A stretch of 64,000 bases of DNA from Bacillus sp. BGMRC 2118 (lineage in GTDB: Bacteria > Bacillota > Bacilli > Bacillales > SA4): assembly GCA_008364785.1 (NCBI GenBank), contig VTTJ01000007.1, positions 124,001 to 188,000 of the forward strand, given 5' to 3'. The notes under the pieces were generated by a model that saw nothing but the letters and a program-made list of their open reading frames with translations, had not been told where the DNA came from and did no database searches. Both the position numbers and the translations under genes were made by a program. This document shows, one piece after another, positions 24,990-33,612 of this stretch. The first letter of the stretch is position 1. Each line of letters opens with the position of its first letter.

Positions 24990-26351
24990 ATGGATGATTT
25001 AATACTCGCCCGTTCCTTATTTGGAACAACAATGGCATTTCATATTATCTTCGCTACGATAGGGGTGGGCTTACCTCTAATGATTTTAGCAGCAGAGCTT
25101 CTTTATCAAAAAACAAAGGATCAAGATTATGTAGTGATGGCAAAGCGTTGGACAAAGGCATTTGCCGTTTTACTTGGAGTAGGCATACCAACAGGTACAA
25201 TTGCGGGTGTTCAATTATCCTTACTATGGCCAGGATTTATGGAAGTAATTGGCCGGGTTATGCCACTTCCATTTCAAATTGAAATTTATGCATTTTTCAT
25301 CGAGGCATTGTTTATGTCGATATACGTATACGCAGCAGAACGAATTGCTCCTTGGATGAGAATTGTTAGTCTTGTGCTAGTAGCACTTGGTGCAGTAGCA
25401 TCAGCTGTATTAATTACGAACGTTCATGCTTTTCAAGGTACACCAGCAGGATTCAAATATGTAAATGGAGAAATTGTCGACATCAATCCATGGGAGGCAT
25501 TTTTTAATCCAAGTTTCTTTGTCACGGCAGGTCATGTTGCTTTATCTGCATATGTTGTAGGAGCTTTTGTCGTAGCATCAGTAGCTGCATTTAAATTAAG
25601 AAGACATGAAGTAGGTTCTAGAATTTATAAATTTCATCATAAAGCATTAAAGCTAAGCTTAATCATAGGGGGGATTTTTGCCTTCTTAACTGCCATTAAT
25701 GGCCATTCGGCCGCACAATATCTACATGAATATCAACCAGAAAAGTTAGCTGCAGCAGAGGGGTTATTTGAAACTCAATCACATGCACCTCTTGCAATTG
25801 GCGGCTTTACTGATCGAGAGACACGAGAAGTAAAGTGGGCAATAGAAATCCCATGGGCACTAAGCTTTCTGGCAGGTAACAGCTTTGATACAGTGGTAAA
25901 AGGGTTAAATGATTATCCAGAAGAGCTTTGGCCACCATTATTTGTACATACTTTATTTAATGCAATGGTTGGTATTGGATCTCTATTAATTTTAGTTCCT
26001 ATCTTAGTGTTAGCATGGATAAAGTTTTTCAAGAAGTCGCACTATCCTAAATGGTTGCTTTGGGGTCTTGTTACAACGGGGCCGCTTGCTGTGCTTGCTA
26101 TTGAATTTGGTTGGATATTCGCATGTACAGGACGTCAACCATGGGTTATCTATCATATCTTATCAACTGCTGAGTCAGCTACTACGGCAACAAACTTAAG
26201 CACATTATTTGTGTCCTTTATCATTGTCTACATTATTTTAGGTATAGCAGTTGTATTTGTGTTGTTATATTTCTTCAGAAAGAATACAGAAATGGACGAT
26301 ATTGAACGTGCTGAAAAAAAGGGAACTCCTTTATTCAGTTCAAACTCCTAG
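24990..26351 (+). CDS. cydA: Cytochrome bd-type oxidase subunit I
   Basis: A 453-residue membrane protein with about nine transmembrane helices. The N-terminus (ARSLFGTTMAFHII) holds His18 as high-spin heme ligand. GRQPWVIYHIL near 375-385 and the NPSFFV and NGHSAAQYL segments are conserved. The Q-loop is short. It resembles B. subtilis YthA (a CydA paralogue) more than classical CydA, so the symbol is a family symbol. Would oxidise quinol and reduce oxygen with subunit II. Confidence 0.9.
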   Translation: MDDLILARSLFGTTMAFHIIFATIGVGLPLMILAAELLYQKTKDQDYVVMAKRWTKAFAVLLGVGIPTGTIAGVQLSLLWPGFMEVIGRVMPLPFQIEIYAFFIEALFMSIYVYAAERIAPWMRIVSLVLVALGAVASAVLITNVHAFQGTPAGFKYVNGEIVDINPWEAFFNPSFFVTAGHVALSAYVVGAFVVASVAAFKLRRHEVGSRIYKFHHKALKLSLIIGGIFAFLTAINGHSAAQYLHEYQPEKLAAAEGLFETQSHAPLAIGGFTDRETREVKWAIEIPWALSFLAGNSFDTVVKGLNDYPEELWPPLFVHTLFNAMVGIGSLLILVPILVLAWIKFFKKSHYPKWLLWGLVTTGPLAVLAIEFGWIFACTGRQPWVIYHILSTAESATTATNLSTLFVSFIIVYIILGIAVVFVLLYFFRKNTEMDDIERAEKKGTPLFSSNS

Positions 26352-26365
26352 GAGGTTGAAGACAA

Positions 26366-27400
26366 ATGGCTGATGCTCTTATTGCAATTACTGTTTTATG
26401 GGGATTTGTTTTTATTTATGCTGTTATGGCAACGATGGACTTTGGAGCTGGGTTTTGGTCGATGGTTTATATAAACCGTGAAAAGACGAAAGCCACCAAC
26501 ATAGCCAATCGTTATTTGTCTCCTACCTGGGAGGTAACAAATACATTTATTGTTGCCCTTGTTGTTGCTGTTTACAGTTTGTTTCCCAGTGCTGCCAATA
26601 TATTAGGTACCATTCTACTCATTCCAGGAAGTTTAATTTTACTGTTACTAGCACTACGAAGTGCCTTTTTAGTATTTTCAAATATCGCCACGGAGTATAA
26701 AAAACCCTTGACGTATATTTCAGGAATTGCAGGAATACTAATTCCAGGTCTCTTAATAAGTGTCCTGCCGATTACACATGGTCATTTTGTTGACTATATT
26801 GATGGTAATCCTAACTTGAACTTATCTAGACTACTTACAAGTCCGAATGAATATGCGTTTATTGCATTTGCAATAACAAGTACATTGTTTTTATCGTCCT
26901 TACTGTTAGCTGATTATTCAAAAGCATCGAACGAAATGGATGCTTATAAGGTCTATTTACGAGATGGAATGATCTTAGGTCCAATCACGTTAGTTATGGC
27001 ATTTCTAATTATGTATACATTAAAAAATGAAGCTAGTTGGATTTATGACAGAATGATGGAAGATTTACCGCTATTACTTCTATCAGTGGGCTTTTTCTTA
27101 GTTATCGGAATCGGTTTATATGCACCTAATCCTTTTCAAAAGGGTGTAAGAGGGATGCCGAGGCTATCGGTAATTGCAGTGACAGGGCAATATTTAATTG
27201 CCAGCTATGTGTATGGAAAAGCTCATTTACCTTATATTATCTATCCTGATGTAACGATTGAATCGGCGTTTACGGATCCTAACTCATTTAGGGCTGTTTT
27301 TATCACATATATTATTGGATTTGCAATTCTATTTCCAGGTTTCATTTACTTTTGGAGTTTGTTTATGAATGATAAGAGATATTTAAGGCAAAAAGGGTAA
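26366..27400 (+). CDS. cydB: Cytochrome bd-type oxidase subunit II
   Basis: A 344-residue protein with about eight to nine transmembrane helices, starting 14 bases after cydA with an AGGAGG site. The opening ALIAITVLWGFVFIYAVMATMDFGAGFW segment (residues 4-31) is typical of CydB. It matches the YthB type. No CydCD-type assembly genes follow in the window. A palindromic terminator ends the two-gene operon. Confidence 0.9.
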   Translation: MADALIAITVLWGFVFIYAVMATMDFGAGFWSMVYINREKTKATNIANRYLSPTWEVTNTFIVALVVAVYSLFPSAANILGTILLIPGSLILLLLALRSAFLVFSNIATEYKKPLTYISGIAGILIPGLLISVLPITHGHFVDYIDGNPNLNLSRLLTSPNEYAFIAFAITSTLFLSSLLLADYSKASNEMDAYKVYLRDGMILGPITLVMAFLIMYTLKNEASWIYDRMMEDLPLLLLSVGFFLVIGIGLYAPNPFQKGVRGMPRLSVIAVTGQYLIASYVYGKAHLPYIIYPDVTIESAFTDPNSFRAVFITYIIGFAILFPGFIYFWSLFMNDKRYLRQKG

Positions 27401-27407
27401 TAATTGA

Positions 27408-27436
27408 ATCGGCACAGTGTCTGACACTGTGTCGAT
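27408..27436 (+). terminator. Palindromic terminator after cydB
   Basis: A 29-base near-perfect palindrome (GGCACAGTGTC facing GACACTGTGTC), with TTCATTT following. Strong stem, weak T-tract. Confidence 0.6.
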
Positions 27437-27554
27437 TTCATTTATACTTTACACCAATTTACTTATTCTGAAACCTTTCTTTATACAAATATTCTCAGAT
27501 TATTAAAACACCTACAGGGATTCCTAATTTTTAGATTTGTAGAAAGGGGGTAAC

Positions 27555-27812
27555 TTGCGTATGGATATCGATATTCAAAAATTGGCTCCTCATGAATCGT
27601 TAGATTTGCATGAAGCAATCAACTTAAAAACATTATGTGTAACAAAATCAAAGTTGATGCAAGGGTTAGTATTCGATCAAGATCTTAAAGCTTTGATGCA
27701 AAAGGATGTTGAACAATCAACACAAGACCTTGCGGAATTACAGGAAATCTATAAACGAGCACCGTTTGAAGCACCTGTTCCTCAAAGTCGACCAACACCT
27801 ATTGTAAATTGA
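27555..27812 (+). CDS. yraG: Spore coat-associated protein, YraG-like
   Basis: An 85-residue helical protein beginning near TTG 27555 or ATG 27561 (an AAAGGGGG site serves either). The motif [20 protein letters not shown] resembles the YraE-like gene at 29369. In order, length and type the cluster (85, about 125, 378, 65, 99 residues) matches B. subtilis yraG-yraF-adhB-yraE-yraD, encoding CotF-like spore proteins around an alcohol dehydrogenase. The symbol rests on that synteny. Confidence 0.75.
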   Translation: MRMDIDIQKLAPHESLDLHEAINLKTLCVTKSKLMQGLVFDQDLKALMQKDVEQSTQDLAELQEIYKRAPFEAPVPQSRPTPIVN

Positions 27813-27828
27813 AAGGAAGGTGATAGAT

Positions 27829-28197
27829 TTGAACAATGATTATTTAGATCCAATAAATTCGTTACATGTACCAGAGCTAGCAGATATGACTTTTGCAATG
27901 GATTTCTTAATTCGAGCTAAGGAAGCTGTAAGAAATACGGCCATTGCTTTAACAGAAACATCATCACCGGATCTTAGAGCAGCCTTACGAAAACAACTTC
28001 GTCAAGGAATTGAGATGCATCAAGAAATTACTGATCTTATGGTTCGGAAAAAATGGTTTCATCCACATGACTTGAGCGAACAATATCAATTAGATCAGCT
28101 TTCTGCCAATAATACAATAATGATAAGTAAAATGAATCTATTTCCTGGTGAAACCAATCGAAAAGGGATGTTTGATCGGACACCCGATGAACATTAA
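27829..28197 (+). CDS. yraF: CotF-like spore coat protein, YraF-like
   Basis: A 122-residue ferritin-like helical protein of the spore coat CotF family. The core reads [20 protein letters not shown] near residues 20-39, then [16 protein letters not shown] near 65-80. TTG 27829 is placed eight bases after GGAAGG and is preferred to GTG 27820, which overlaps that site. It follows the YraG-like gene by 16 bases within one operon and is paralogous to the gene at 29581. Confidence 0.8.
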   Translation: MNNDYLDPINSLHVPELADMTFAMDFLIRAKEAVRNTAIALTETSSPDLRAALRKQLRQGIEMHQEITDLMVRKKWFHPHDLSEQYQLDQLSANNTIMISKMNLFPGETNRKGMFDRTPDEH

Positions 28198-28215
28198 CAA
28201 TGGAGGTATTACAGC

Positions 28216-29352
28216 ATGAAGGCAGTAACCTATCAAGGTATAAAAAATGTTGAAGTAAAGGAAGTTCCAGATCCGAAAATTGAAAAACCCGATGACATGA
28301 TAATAAGAGTTACGAGTACAGCGATTTGTGGATCAGACTTACATTTAATTCACGGAATGATTCCAAACTTGCAGGAAGATTATATTATTGGTCATGAACC
28401 AATGGGAATTGTTGAAGAAGTGGGCCCTGATGTAAAGAACCTTAAAAAGGGAGATCGTGTCATCATCCCATTTAATATTGCCTGTGGTGAATGCAGATAT
28501 TGTAAAGATAATCTCGAGAGTCAGTGTGATAATTCAAATGAAAATGGAGATATGGGCGCTTATTTTGGATACTCAGGAACAACTGGTGGATATCCTGGAG
28601 GCCAAGCTGAATACTTACGTGTTCCATTTGCGAATTTTACCCATTTTAAGATTCCAGAGAGCTGTGAAGAGCCTGATGAAAAGCTAAGTGTGATTGCAGA
28701 TGCTATGTCAACTGGTTATTGGAGCGTAGATAACGCTGGAGTAAAAGAAGGAGATACGGTTATTGTTCTTGGTTGTGGACCAGTTGGATTATTCGCTCAA
28801 AAGTTCTCATGGTTAAAAGGAGCAAAGCGTGTAATAGCAGTTGATTATGTAGACTATCGCCTGCAACACGCTAAACGGACGAACAAGGTAGAAATCATAA
28901 ATTTTGAGAAATACGAAAATGTTGGGGCCCATTTAAAAGAAATAACCCATGGTGGAGCAGATGTCGTGATTGATGCCGTTGGTATGGACGGTAAAATGAC
29001 GGATCTAGAGTTTCTTGCTACTGGCTTAAAACTTCAAGGTGGTGCCATGAGTGCTGTTGTTATTGCAGCTCAAGCCGTACGTAAAGGAGGAACCATCCAG
29101 ATTACAGGTGTTTATGGAGGCAGATATAATGGTTTCCCATTAGGAGATATTATGCAAAGAAATGTTAATATCCGCTCTGGACAAGCTCCAATGATTCATT
29201 ATATGCCTTATATGTATGAGTTAGTGGCGACTGGTAAAATCGATCCGGGAGATGTGGTAAGTCATGTTTTACCACTAAGTGAAGCAAAGCGTGGGTACGA
29301 GATTTTCGATACGAAAACAGATAATTGTATAAAAGTCGTCTTAAAACCATAA
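28216..29352 (+). CDS. adhB: Zinc-dependent alcohol dehydrogenase AdhB
   Basis: A 378-residue medium-chain dehydrogenase. Catalytic zinc ligands Cys38 and the GHE motif (His60, Glu61), and structural zinc cysteines at 90, 93, 96 and 104, are all present. The NAD loop reads LGCGPVG near 173-179. The loop GYSGTTGGYPGGQAEYLRV resembles glutathione-independent formaldehyde dehydrogenases. It sits between two pairs of spore-coat genes exactly as in B. subtilis, suggesting a sporulation role (inference). The substrate is unknown. Confidence 0.9.
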   Translation: MKAVTYQGIKNVEVKEVPDPKIEKPDDMIIRVTSTAICGSDLHLIHGMIPNLQEDYIIGHEPMGIVEEVGPDVKNLKKGDRVIIPFNIACGECRYCKDNLESQCDNSNENGDMGAYFGYSGTTGGYPGGQAEYLRVPFANFTHFKIPESCEEPDEKLSVIADAMSTGYWSVDNAGVKEGDTVIVLGCGPVGLFAQKFSWLKGAKRVIAVDYVDYRLQHAKRTNKVEIINFEKYENVGAHLKEITHGGADVVIDAVGMDGKMTDLEFLATGLKLQGGAMSAVVIAAQAVRKGGTIQITGVYGGRYNGFPLGDIMQRNVNIRSGQAPMIHYMPYMYELVATGKIDPGDVVSHVLPLSEAKRGYEIFDTKTDNCIKVVLKP

Positions 29353-29368
29353 CAAAGGAGTTTTAAAA

Positions 29369-29566
29369 ATGGATTATGCTTTACATGAAGTGCTTGAGGT
29401 TCAGGAAATGACAGCATTTAAGACAATTTGTTTAACAAAATCTAAGACGATGAGAGCTCTTGTTTCTGACCCTCAGCTAAAAGCAATTATGCAGAATGAT
29501 GTGGATATTTCTACAAGACAGTTACAGGAATTTGCTTCGATTCTTTCCAATGCAAAGCAAGAATAA
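29369..29566 (+). CDS. yraE: Spore coat-associated protein, YraE-like
   Basis: A 65-residue helical protein with the motif MTAFKTICLTKSKTMRALVSD and DVDISTRQLQEF, closely paralleling the YraG-like protein of the same operon. ATG after AAAGGAG, 16 bases behind adhB. No known biochemical activity. Confidence 0.78.
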   Translation: MDYALHEVLEVQEMTAFKTICLTKSKTMRALVSDPQLKAIMQNDVDISTRQLQEFASILSNAKQE

Positions 29567-29580
29567 GGAGTTGAAAAAGT

Positions 29581-29880
29581 ATGAATTCAATTATAGAAAA
29601 TTTAACCGGTATGACTGCACTGACAGATCAAGTCATTGCTATGGATTTGTTAAACTCAGCAAAAAGTGGAGTGCGTAATTATGCTATGGCAGCTACTGAA
29701 TCTGGTACTCCTGAAATTAAGGAGATTCTCACCCGACATTTAGAGGAAGCCATTGATATGCATGAACAAATTTCAAATTATATGATAAAAAAGGGCTGGT
29801 ATTATCCATCTGATGTGAATGAGCAAATTAAAATGAATCTACAAAATATTGATACAACATTGAAGTTACCAACTTTATGA
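29581..29880 (+). CDS. yraD: CotF-like spore coat protein, YraD-like
   Basis: A 99-residue ferritin-like CotF family protein. QVIAMDLLNSAKSGVRNYAM and MHEQISNYMIKKGWYYP align with the YraF-like protein. Last gene of the five-gene cluster. A strong two-part terminator follows. Expected to be packaged in the spore coat; exact role unknown. Confidence 0.8.
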   Translation: MNSIIENLTGMTALTDQVIAMDLLNSAKSGVRNYAMAATESGTPEIKEILTRHLEEAIDMHEQISNYMIKKGWYYPSDVNEQIKMNLQNIDTTLKLPTL

Positions 29881-29888
29881 TGATTCCT

Positions 29889-29938
29889 AACAACCGTAAG
29901 CCTCAACAAAATCTTGAGGATAAGGTTGTTTTTTTTTG
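29889..29938 (+). terminator. Rho-independent terminator
   Basis: An outer AACAACC/GGTTGTT and inner CCTCAA/TTGAGG pairing with an internal bulge, followed by eight or nine T. It ends the spore-coat operon. Confidence 0.9.
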
Positions 29939-30010
29939 TGGGAAGAAGAAGGTGAAATTCGAGAATTAGTAGAAATTTACATAGATACGTTAAATAAGGT
30001 GGGATACCAA

Positions 30011-30505
30011 TTGAAAATTGCATTACTTGTCATTGACATGCAAAAGATTTTCTTAGAAGAACAAATGAAGGAGCTAAAAGTAGAAAGAGCTTGTGAATAT
30101 ATAAATTATGTTGGAAACTTACTTCGTTCTCATAATCATCTAGTCGTTCATGTAAAAGATGTTGAATCAGCAAATGAGGATAATGAGCAACTACTAGATT
30201 TCATCTCAGAAGTGTATGTAGATCCATCTGACAAAATTGTAACTAAGGAATTCTCCAATTCATTTTGGAAAACAAACCTAGAAGAAATATTAAATGAACA
30301 TAACGTTGGTCTAGTAATAGTCGCTGGTTTTGCAGCGGAGCATTGTGTTCTATTTACATACAACGGAGCAAATGAAAGAGGTTTCAAATCCGTTATCCTT
30401 CAAAACGGAATCGTTGGAGAACGACCAAGCAGTGTCGAATTCATTTATCAAGATCGAAATCTCATTTCACATCCAGTTATATCTTATCTAGTCAGTCATT
30501 CATAA
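30011..30505 (+). CDS. Isochorismatase family cysteine hydrolase
   Basis: A 164-residue protein. IALLVIDMQKIFL at the start carries the catalytic Asp (about residue 9), and FAAEHCVLFTYNGANERGF near 110 carries the nucleophilic Cys. A Lys near residue 78 probably completes the triad. The start is TTG 30011 after AAGGTGGGA. Family members hydrolyse amides or carbamates such as nicotinamide or N-carbamoyl compounds. First gene of a run with a deaminase and an APH-like kinase. Confidence 0.83.
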   Translation: MKIALLVIDMQKIFLEEQMKELKVERACEYINYVGNLLRSHNHLVVHVKDVESANEDNEQLLDFISEVYVDPSDKIVTKEFSNSFWKTNLEEILNEHNVGLVIVAGFAAEHCVLFTYNGANERGFKSVILQNGIVGERPSSVEFIYQDRNLISHPVISYLVSHS

Positions 30506-30518
30506 TGGAGGAATCTCA

Positions 30519-31160
30519 ATGAAGTGGTCAAAAATACCAGTAATATGGCAGGAGTGTTTTAAAGAAGCTTGGGTCTCTTTTCAGCAAGGGTCCCGTCCTG
30601 TTGGAGCGATTGTCTTAAATGAAAAACAGGAAATTGTCTCAACAGGTAAAAGTTCGACATTTAAACAAACAACAGATTCAGTTGTTTATCATAATGAACT
30701 TGCCCATGCTGAAGTAAATGCACTGTTAAAGCTGGACAATCGAGTTCACCAAAAAGTGAATGAGTATGTATTATATTCAACGTTAGAGCCTTGTCCACTT
30801 TGTTTTAGCGCATTTTATATGAGTGGTATTCGAAACCTGGAATATGCGGCGAAAGATCGTTATGGGGGAAGTACAAATTTAAGAGGTACCACGCCTTATT
30901 TAAGTCGAAAGCCAATCAAAATAAACGGCCCAATCCCCTATTTAGAAGAACTATCTGTTATTTTAAATATTTACTTTGATAAAATGATTGATTACACGAA
31001 GGCATTTCCCGTTCACGATGATTTTGCTGTCGATTATCCGAATGCAGTCAGAATCGCATATAAATGGGTGGATGAAACGAAATTAGCTGATTATCAAAAT
31101 ATCACAATTGAGCAAGTTTACGGACGATTGCTCGAAGAACTGATGATTCAAGCAGGATAG
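30519..31160 (+). CDS. Cytidine/deoxycytidylate deaminase-like protein
   Basis: A 213-residue protein. The zinc motifs are complete: HAEVNAL near 63-69 (ligand His and proton-shuttling Glu) and PCPLC near 92-96. PVGAIVLN precedes them, as in tRNA adenosine, guanine and dCMP deaminases. The C-terminal 80 residues are an extra domain. It follows the isochorismatase gene by 13 bases and precedes an APH-like gene by 13 bases. Substrate unknown. Confidence 0.82.
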   Translation: MKWSKIPVIWQECFKEAWVSFQQGSRPVGAIVLNEKQEIVSTGKSSTFKQTTDSVVYHNELAHAEVNALLKLDNRVHQKVNEYVLYSTLEPCPLCFSAFYMSGIRNLEYAAKDRYGGSTNLRGTTPYLSRKPIKINGPIPYLEELSVILNIYFDKMIDYTKAFPVHDDFAVDYPNAVRIAYKWVDETKLADYQNITIEQVYGRLLEELMIQAG

Positions 31161-31173
31161 GAGATAGAGATGC

Positions 31174-32040
31174 ATGGTTCAAGATTCAATTGAGGACATT
31201 ATTCTAGACCTACAGCATAGAGGTATATTAGAAACAAACAAAGTGATTACCAGTAAAATGATGAAAGGTACGACTGAAGGAGTTGTCTATATTTTAAAGG
31301 AGGGTTCTGAGGCGAAACATGTCCTCAAGTTTGATTCAGAAGAAGAGATTAAGAAGACTGAGAGATTCCTAACATCTTATCATCATGTAAAGCTACTGCC
31401 AGACGTGATATATACTCATCCAGAAAGAAAATTTATCATCTATTCTTTTCTTTCGGGTACAACTCATGTTAATCGTGGTAAAAAAGTAGACTGGATGTCA
31501 AAGGTTGTAACTGAGTTACTAAATCATTATGTTAAGGTAGATCAGTCGTTGCCATGGGGAAGTGGAGAATATAAGAAGGAGAGTTGGGCTGAGTACAATT
31601 TAGAAAGGTATGAGTATGCAGGGAAGCACTTATCAGGAATCTTAACAATTGATGATTTCCAATTTATTGAGGAGATTCTCAAACAACTACCAAACTACGA
31701 TGATAAATACTTAATCCATGGTGACAATGGTGTTCATAATTTCGTGTTTGAGGAGAATCAATTAAAAGGTGTTATTGATCCTTCCACTATGGTTGGACCT
31801 GTAATCTATGACTTTACATATGCATTTTGCTCGTCTCCTGATGACTTGGATTTGGAAACATTACGTACTGTATTTACGTTGTTGCACTCATCACTTCTTA
31901 GTGAATCTCAATTAATCAATGAAGTAATTTTTCAATTGTTTTGTCGGATTGACATCTGTTCAAGAGTGCATCCAGAGGATTTACAAGATTATTTGAAGGC
32001 ATGGAATTACTGGAAAACTTTGAAAAAGAGTATTGACTGA
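31174..32040 (+). CDS. Aminoglycoside phosphotransferase-like kinase
   Basis: A 288-residue protein of the APH/choline kinase-like superfamily. The catalytic Brenner motif HGDNGVHNFVF lies near 186-196 and the metal-binding GVIDPST near 205. Such proteins phosphorylate small hydroxylated molecules, and resistance activity cannot be assumed. It ends the three-gene run begun by the isochorismatase. The last codons overlap the -35 box of the next promoter. Confidence 0.8.
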   Translation: MVQDSIEDIILDLQHRGILETNKVITSKMMKGTTEGVVYILKEGSEAKHVLKFDSEEEIKKTERFLTSYHHVKLLPDVIYTHPERKFIIYSFLSGTTHVNRGKKVDWMSKVVTELLNHYVKVDQSLPWGSGEYKKESWAEYNLERYEYAGKHLSGILTIDDFQFIEEILKQLPNYDDKYLIHGDNGVHNFVFEENQLKGVIDPSTMVGPVIYDFTYAFCSSPDDLDLETLRTVFTLLHSSLLSESQLINEVIFQLFCRIDICSRVHPEDLQDYLKAWNYWKTLKKSID

Positions 32041-32061
32041 ATGTTTCATCAAGTATAAGAT
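32033..32061 (+). promoter_or_regulatory. Sigma-A promoter of the T-box operon
   Basis: TTGACT (32033-32038), exactly 17 bases, TAAGAT (32056-32061). The -35 box overlaps the stop codon of the kinase gene. Start expected near 32068, just before the leader. Confidence 0.7.
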
Positions 32062-32077
32062 AAGTAAAACATTTCAA

Positions 32078-32320
32078 TAATAAACGCGATGAAGTAGAAG
32101 TAGTAGGGATGATTTATTGAAAAAGAGAGCTGTTGGTTGGTGGAAAACAGTCAATGAACCTCCTGAACTTGTCTATGAGTGGGTAAGCGAGAAATCGTTT
32201 AAACGGGTTACTTCCGTAATCGAGTCTAAAGTGGGTTTGTGTTATATATACAAGCCAAAAAGAGTGGTACCACGTTAGGTAAAGCCTATCGTCTCTTATC
32301 GAGATGATAGGCTTTTTATA
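32078..32320 (+). ncRNA. T-box riboswitch (tRNA-sensing leader)
   Basis: The ordered hallmarks are: GCGATGA K-turn (about 32086), AGTAG specifier-loop side (32099), AGAGAG bulge motif (32124), GGTTGGTGGAAA distal part (about 32134), GAA-CTT-G specifier strand (32165-32171) and T-box AGAGTGGTACCACG (32261-32274). An intrinsic terminator 32281-32317 follows. Helix pairings GTAGA/TCTAT and ATTG/CAAT support the fold. The best specifier is CUU (leucine), and UUG by shifted register is also leucine. A CCU (proline) reading of the upstream GAACCT is the main alternative. The TGGT bulge fits an A discriminator base. It precedes a HIT gene, not a synthetase. Confidence 0.9.
32281..32317 (+). terminator. 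T-box intrinsic terminator
   Basis: AAAGCCTATCGTCTC (32281-32295) pairs with 32301-32315 (one G:U), followed by T residues. It would be replaced by the antiterminator when uncharged tRNA binds. Confidence 0.9.
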
Positions 32321-32339
32321 TTGAAAGGGGAGAAAATAC

Positions 32340-32795
32340 TTGAGTTGTTTTATCTGTGACAAGCATCAAGGAATAATTGATACTTCTGGAGTTATGATTT
32401 ATGAAGATGAGTATGTGTATGTGGGGCACATTGATCGAAGTGGTAAACCGAATTACTTAGGACATATTATGATTGATTTAAAGAGACATGTACCAACAAT
32501 GGCTGAAATGAATCCAGAGGAAGCGAAAGCTTTTGGCGTCATCATGGCCAGAGTGAGTAAGGCTTTAAAGGAGTCAGAAGGTGCGGAACATATTTACGCT
32601 GTTGTTTCTGGTAATTCAGTACCTCATATGCATATGCATATGCATATCATCGCTCGTTATCCTCATACACCTGAACAATTTTGGGGACCTTTTGACGTAT
32701 ATGATGCCCCAAACGCCCCTATGGGAACAAATCAAGAGGTAATAGAGCTTTGCCATCGAATGAAAGCTCATATCGAGATGAATTCATATGAGTAA
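32340..32795 (+). CDS. HIT family protein, T-box controlled
   Basis: A 151-residue histidine-triad hydrolase. It starts SCFICDKHQG with a zinc-type C3/C6 pair and carries the triad near 96-102, where an alternating His/Met stretch HMHMHMH comes from a CATATG microsatellite-like run (32625-32648). TTG start after AAAGGGGAG. HIT proteins hydrolyse AMP conjugates, including aminoacyl-adenylates, which would fit control by uncharged tRNA, but this link is inference. It overlaps the next gene by eight bases. Confidence 0.88.
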   Translation: MSCFICDKHQGIIDTSGVMIYEDEYVYVGHIDRSGKPNYLGHIMIDLKRHVPTMAEMNPEEAKAFGVIMARVSKALKESEGAEHIYAVVSGNSVPHMHMHMHIIARYPHTPEQFWGPFDVYDAPNAPMGTNQEVIELCHRMKAHIEMNSYE

Positions 32796-33612
32796 GACGT
32801 TTCAATGGATTGGTAGTGAACAGCATTACGTCGATACAATTGATGTAATGAACATAGGTCACATCACGATTGGTCGTTTTGGTGGTAATTCATCAGCAGG
32901 TCAATATAAGAATGAAGATGGTTGTTTGGTTTGGATAGATGATGAGAATAATGGTGAATTTACTGTATTATTGGATGCACATCTAACAGCTGAAAGTGCG
33001 TTATTAGTATTGAAAACGATTGAAGGGTTAGAAGTACCCCTAAAGAGCTCTTTTACTTTACCTCCTAAGGAGTGCTTCACCCAACTTTCAAGTGTTTTAC
33101 TTTCCACCTTTCAAAGTACAGAATTTAAAGAAAAATGTAATACAGTACAAGGAGAAACAGCATGTTTAATTGTAGCTAGAAAAGATAAATATCTTTGGTG
33201 GCTATCAATCGGTGACTGTATCCTTCATATACACCATCCAGAGTTGGCGAAATTAAATGAGTACGGACAAAATCAACGCAGCTTCTTTGAATGGATTGGT
33301 TATGTCAACACATTTGAATTAGAAGTTCCATGTTACAGCGAGGGACGTAAGGAACTTAGAAAAGGTAAGAACCATATCTTCCTGACAACAGATGGCTTAA
33401 CGGAATGTCCTCATACTACCTTTGACAATCCCATAGAAATATTTAGCACATATAAAGACTGCTCCGTAAGTGAAGGGACATTGAATCTATTAACAGAAAT
33501 TAAAGAAAAGAGTGTGAGAGATAGTACAACTATCATTTCATGGAAAGTAGAAGTCACGGAAGAAGGTACGATGCCAAGTGATGTAAAAAGAAAGGTAGAT
33601 TTGTATGATTGA
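32788..33612 (+). CDS. PP2C-like protein phosphatase family protein
   Basis: A 274-residue protein with remnants of the PP2C layout: FGGNSSAGQYKNEDG (motif near 31-45), LLDAHLTAE near 62 in place of the usual DGhG segment, SIGDC near 137 and TTDGL near 201. Several metal-binding Asp are conserved but the canonical DGMGG is missing, so activity on phosphoproteins is not assured. It overlaps the HIT gene by eight bases and the esterase by eight, making a compact three-gene unit. Confidence 0.72.
   Translation: MSKTFQWIGSEQHYVDTIDVMNIGHITIGRFGGNSSAGQYKNEDGCLVWIDDENNGEFTVLLDAHLTAESALLVLKTIEGLEVPLKSSFTLPPKECFTQLSSVLLSTFQSTEFKEKCNTVQGETACLIVARKDKYLWWLSIGDCILHIHHPELAKLNEYGQNQRSFFEWIGYVNTFELEVPCYSEGRKELRKGKNHIFLTTDGLTECPHTTFDNPIEIFSTYKDCSVSEGTLNLLTEIKEKSVRDSTTIISWKVEVTEEGTMPSDVKRKVDLYD

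Noticed and set aside
32160..32164. CCU (proline) as the T-box specifier
   Set aside because: Pairing of GTAGA with TCTAT places the downstream GAACTTG opposite AGTAG, the standard specifier geometry; the proline reading is kept only as an alternative.
32114..32362. Minus-strand frame over the leader
   Set aside because: It is antisense to the T-box RNA and lacks a start signal.
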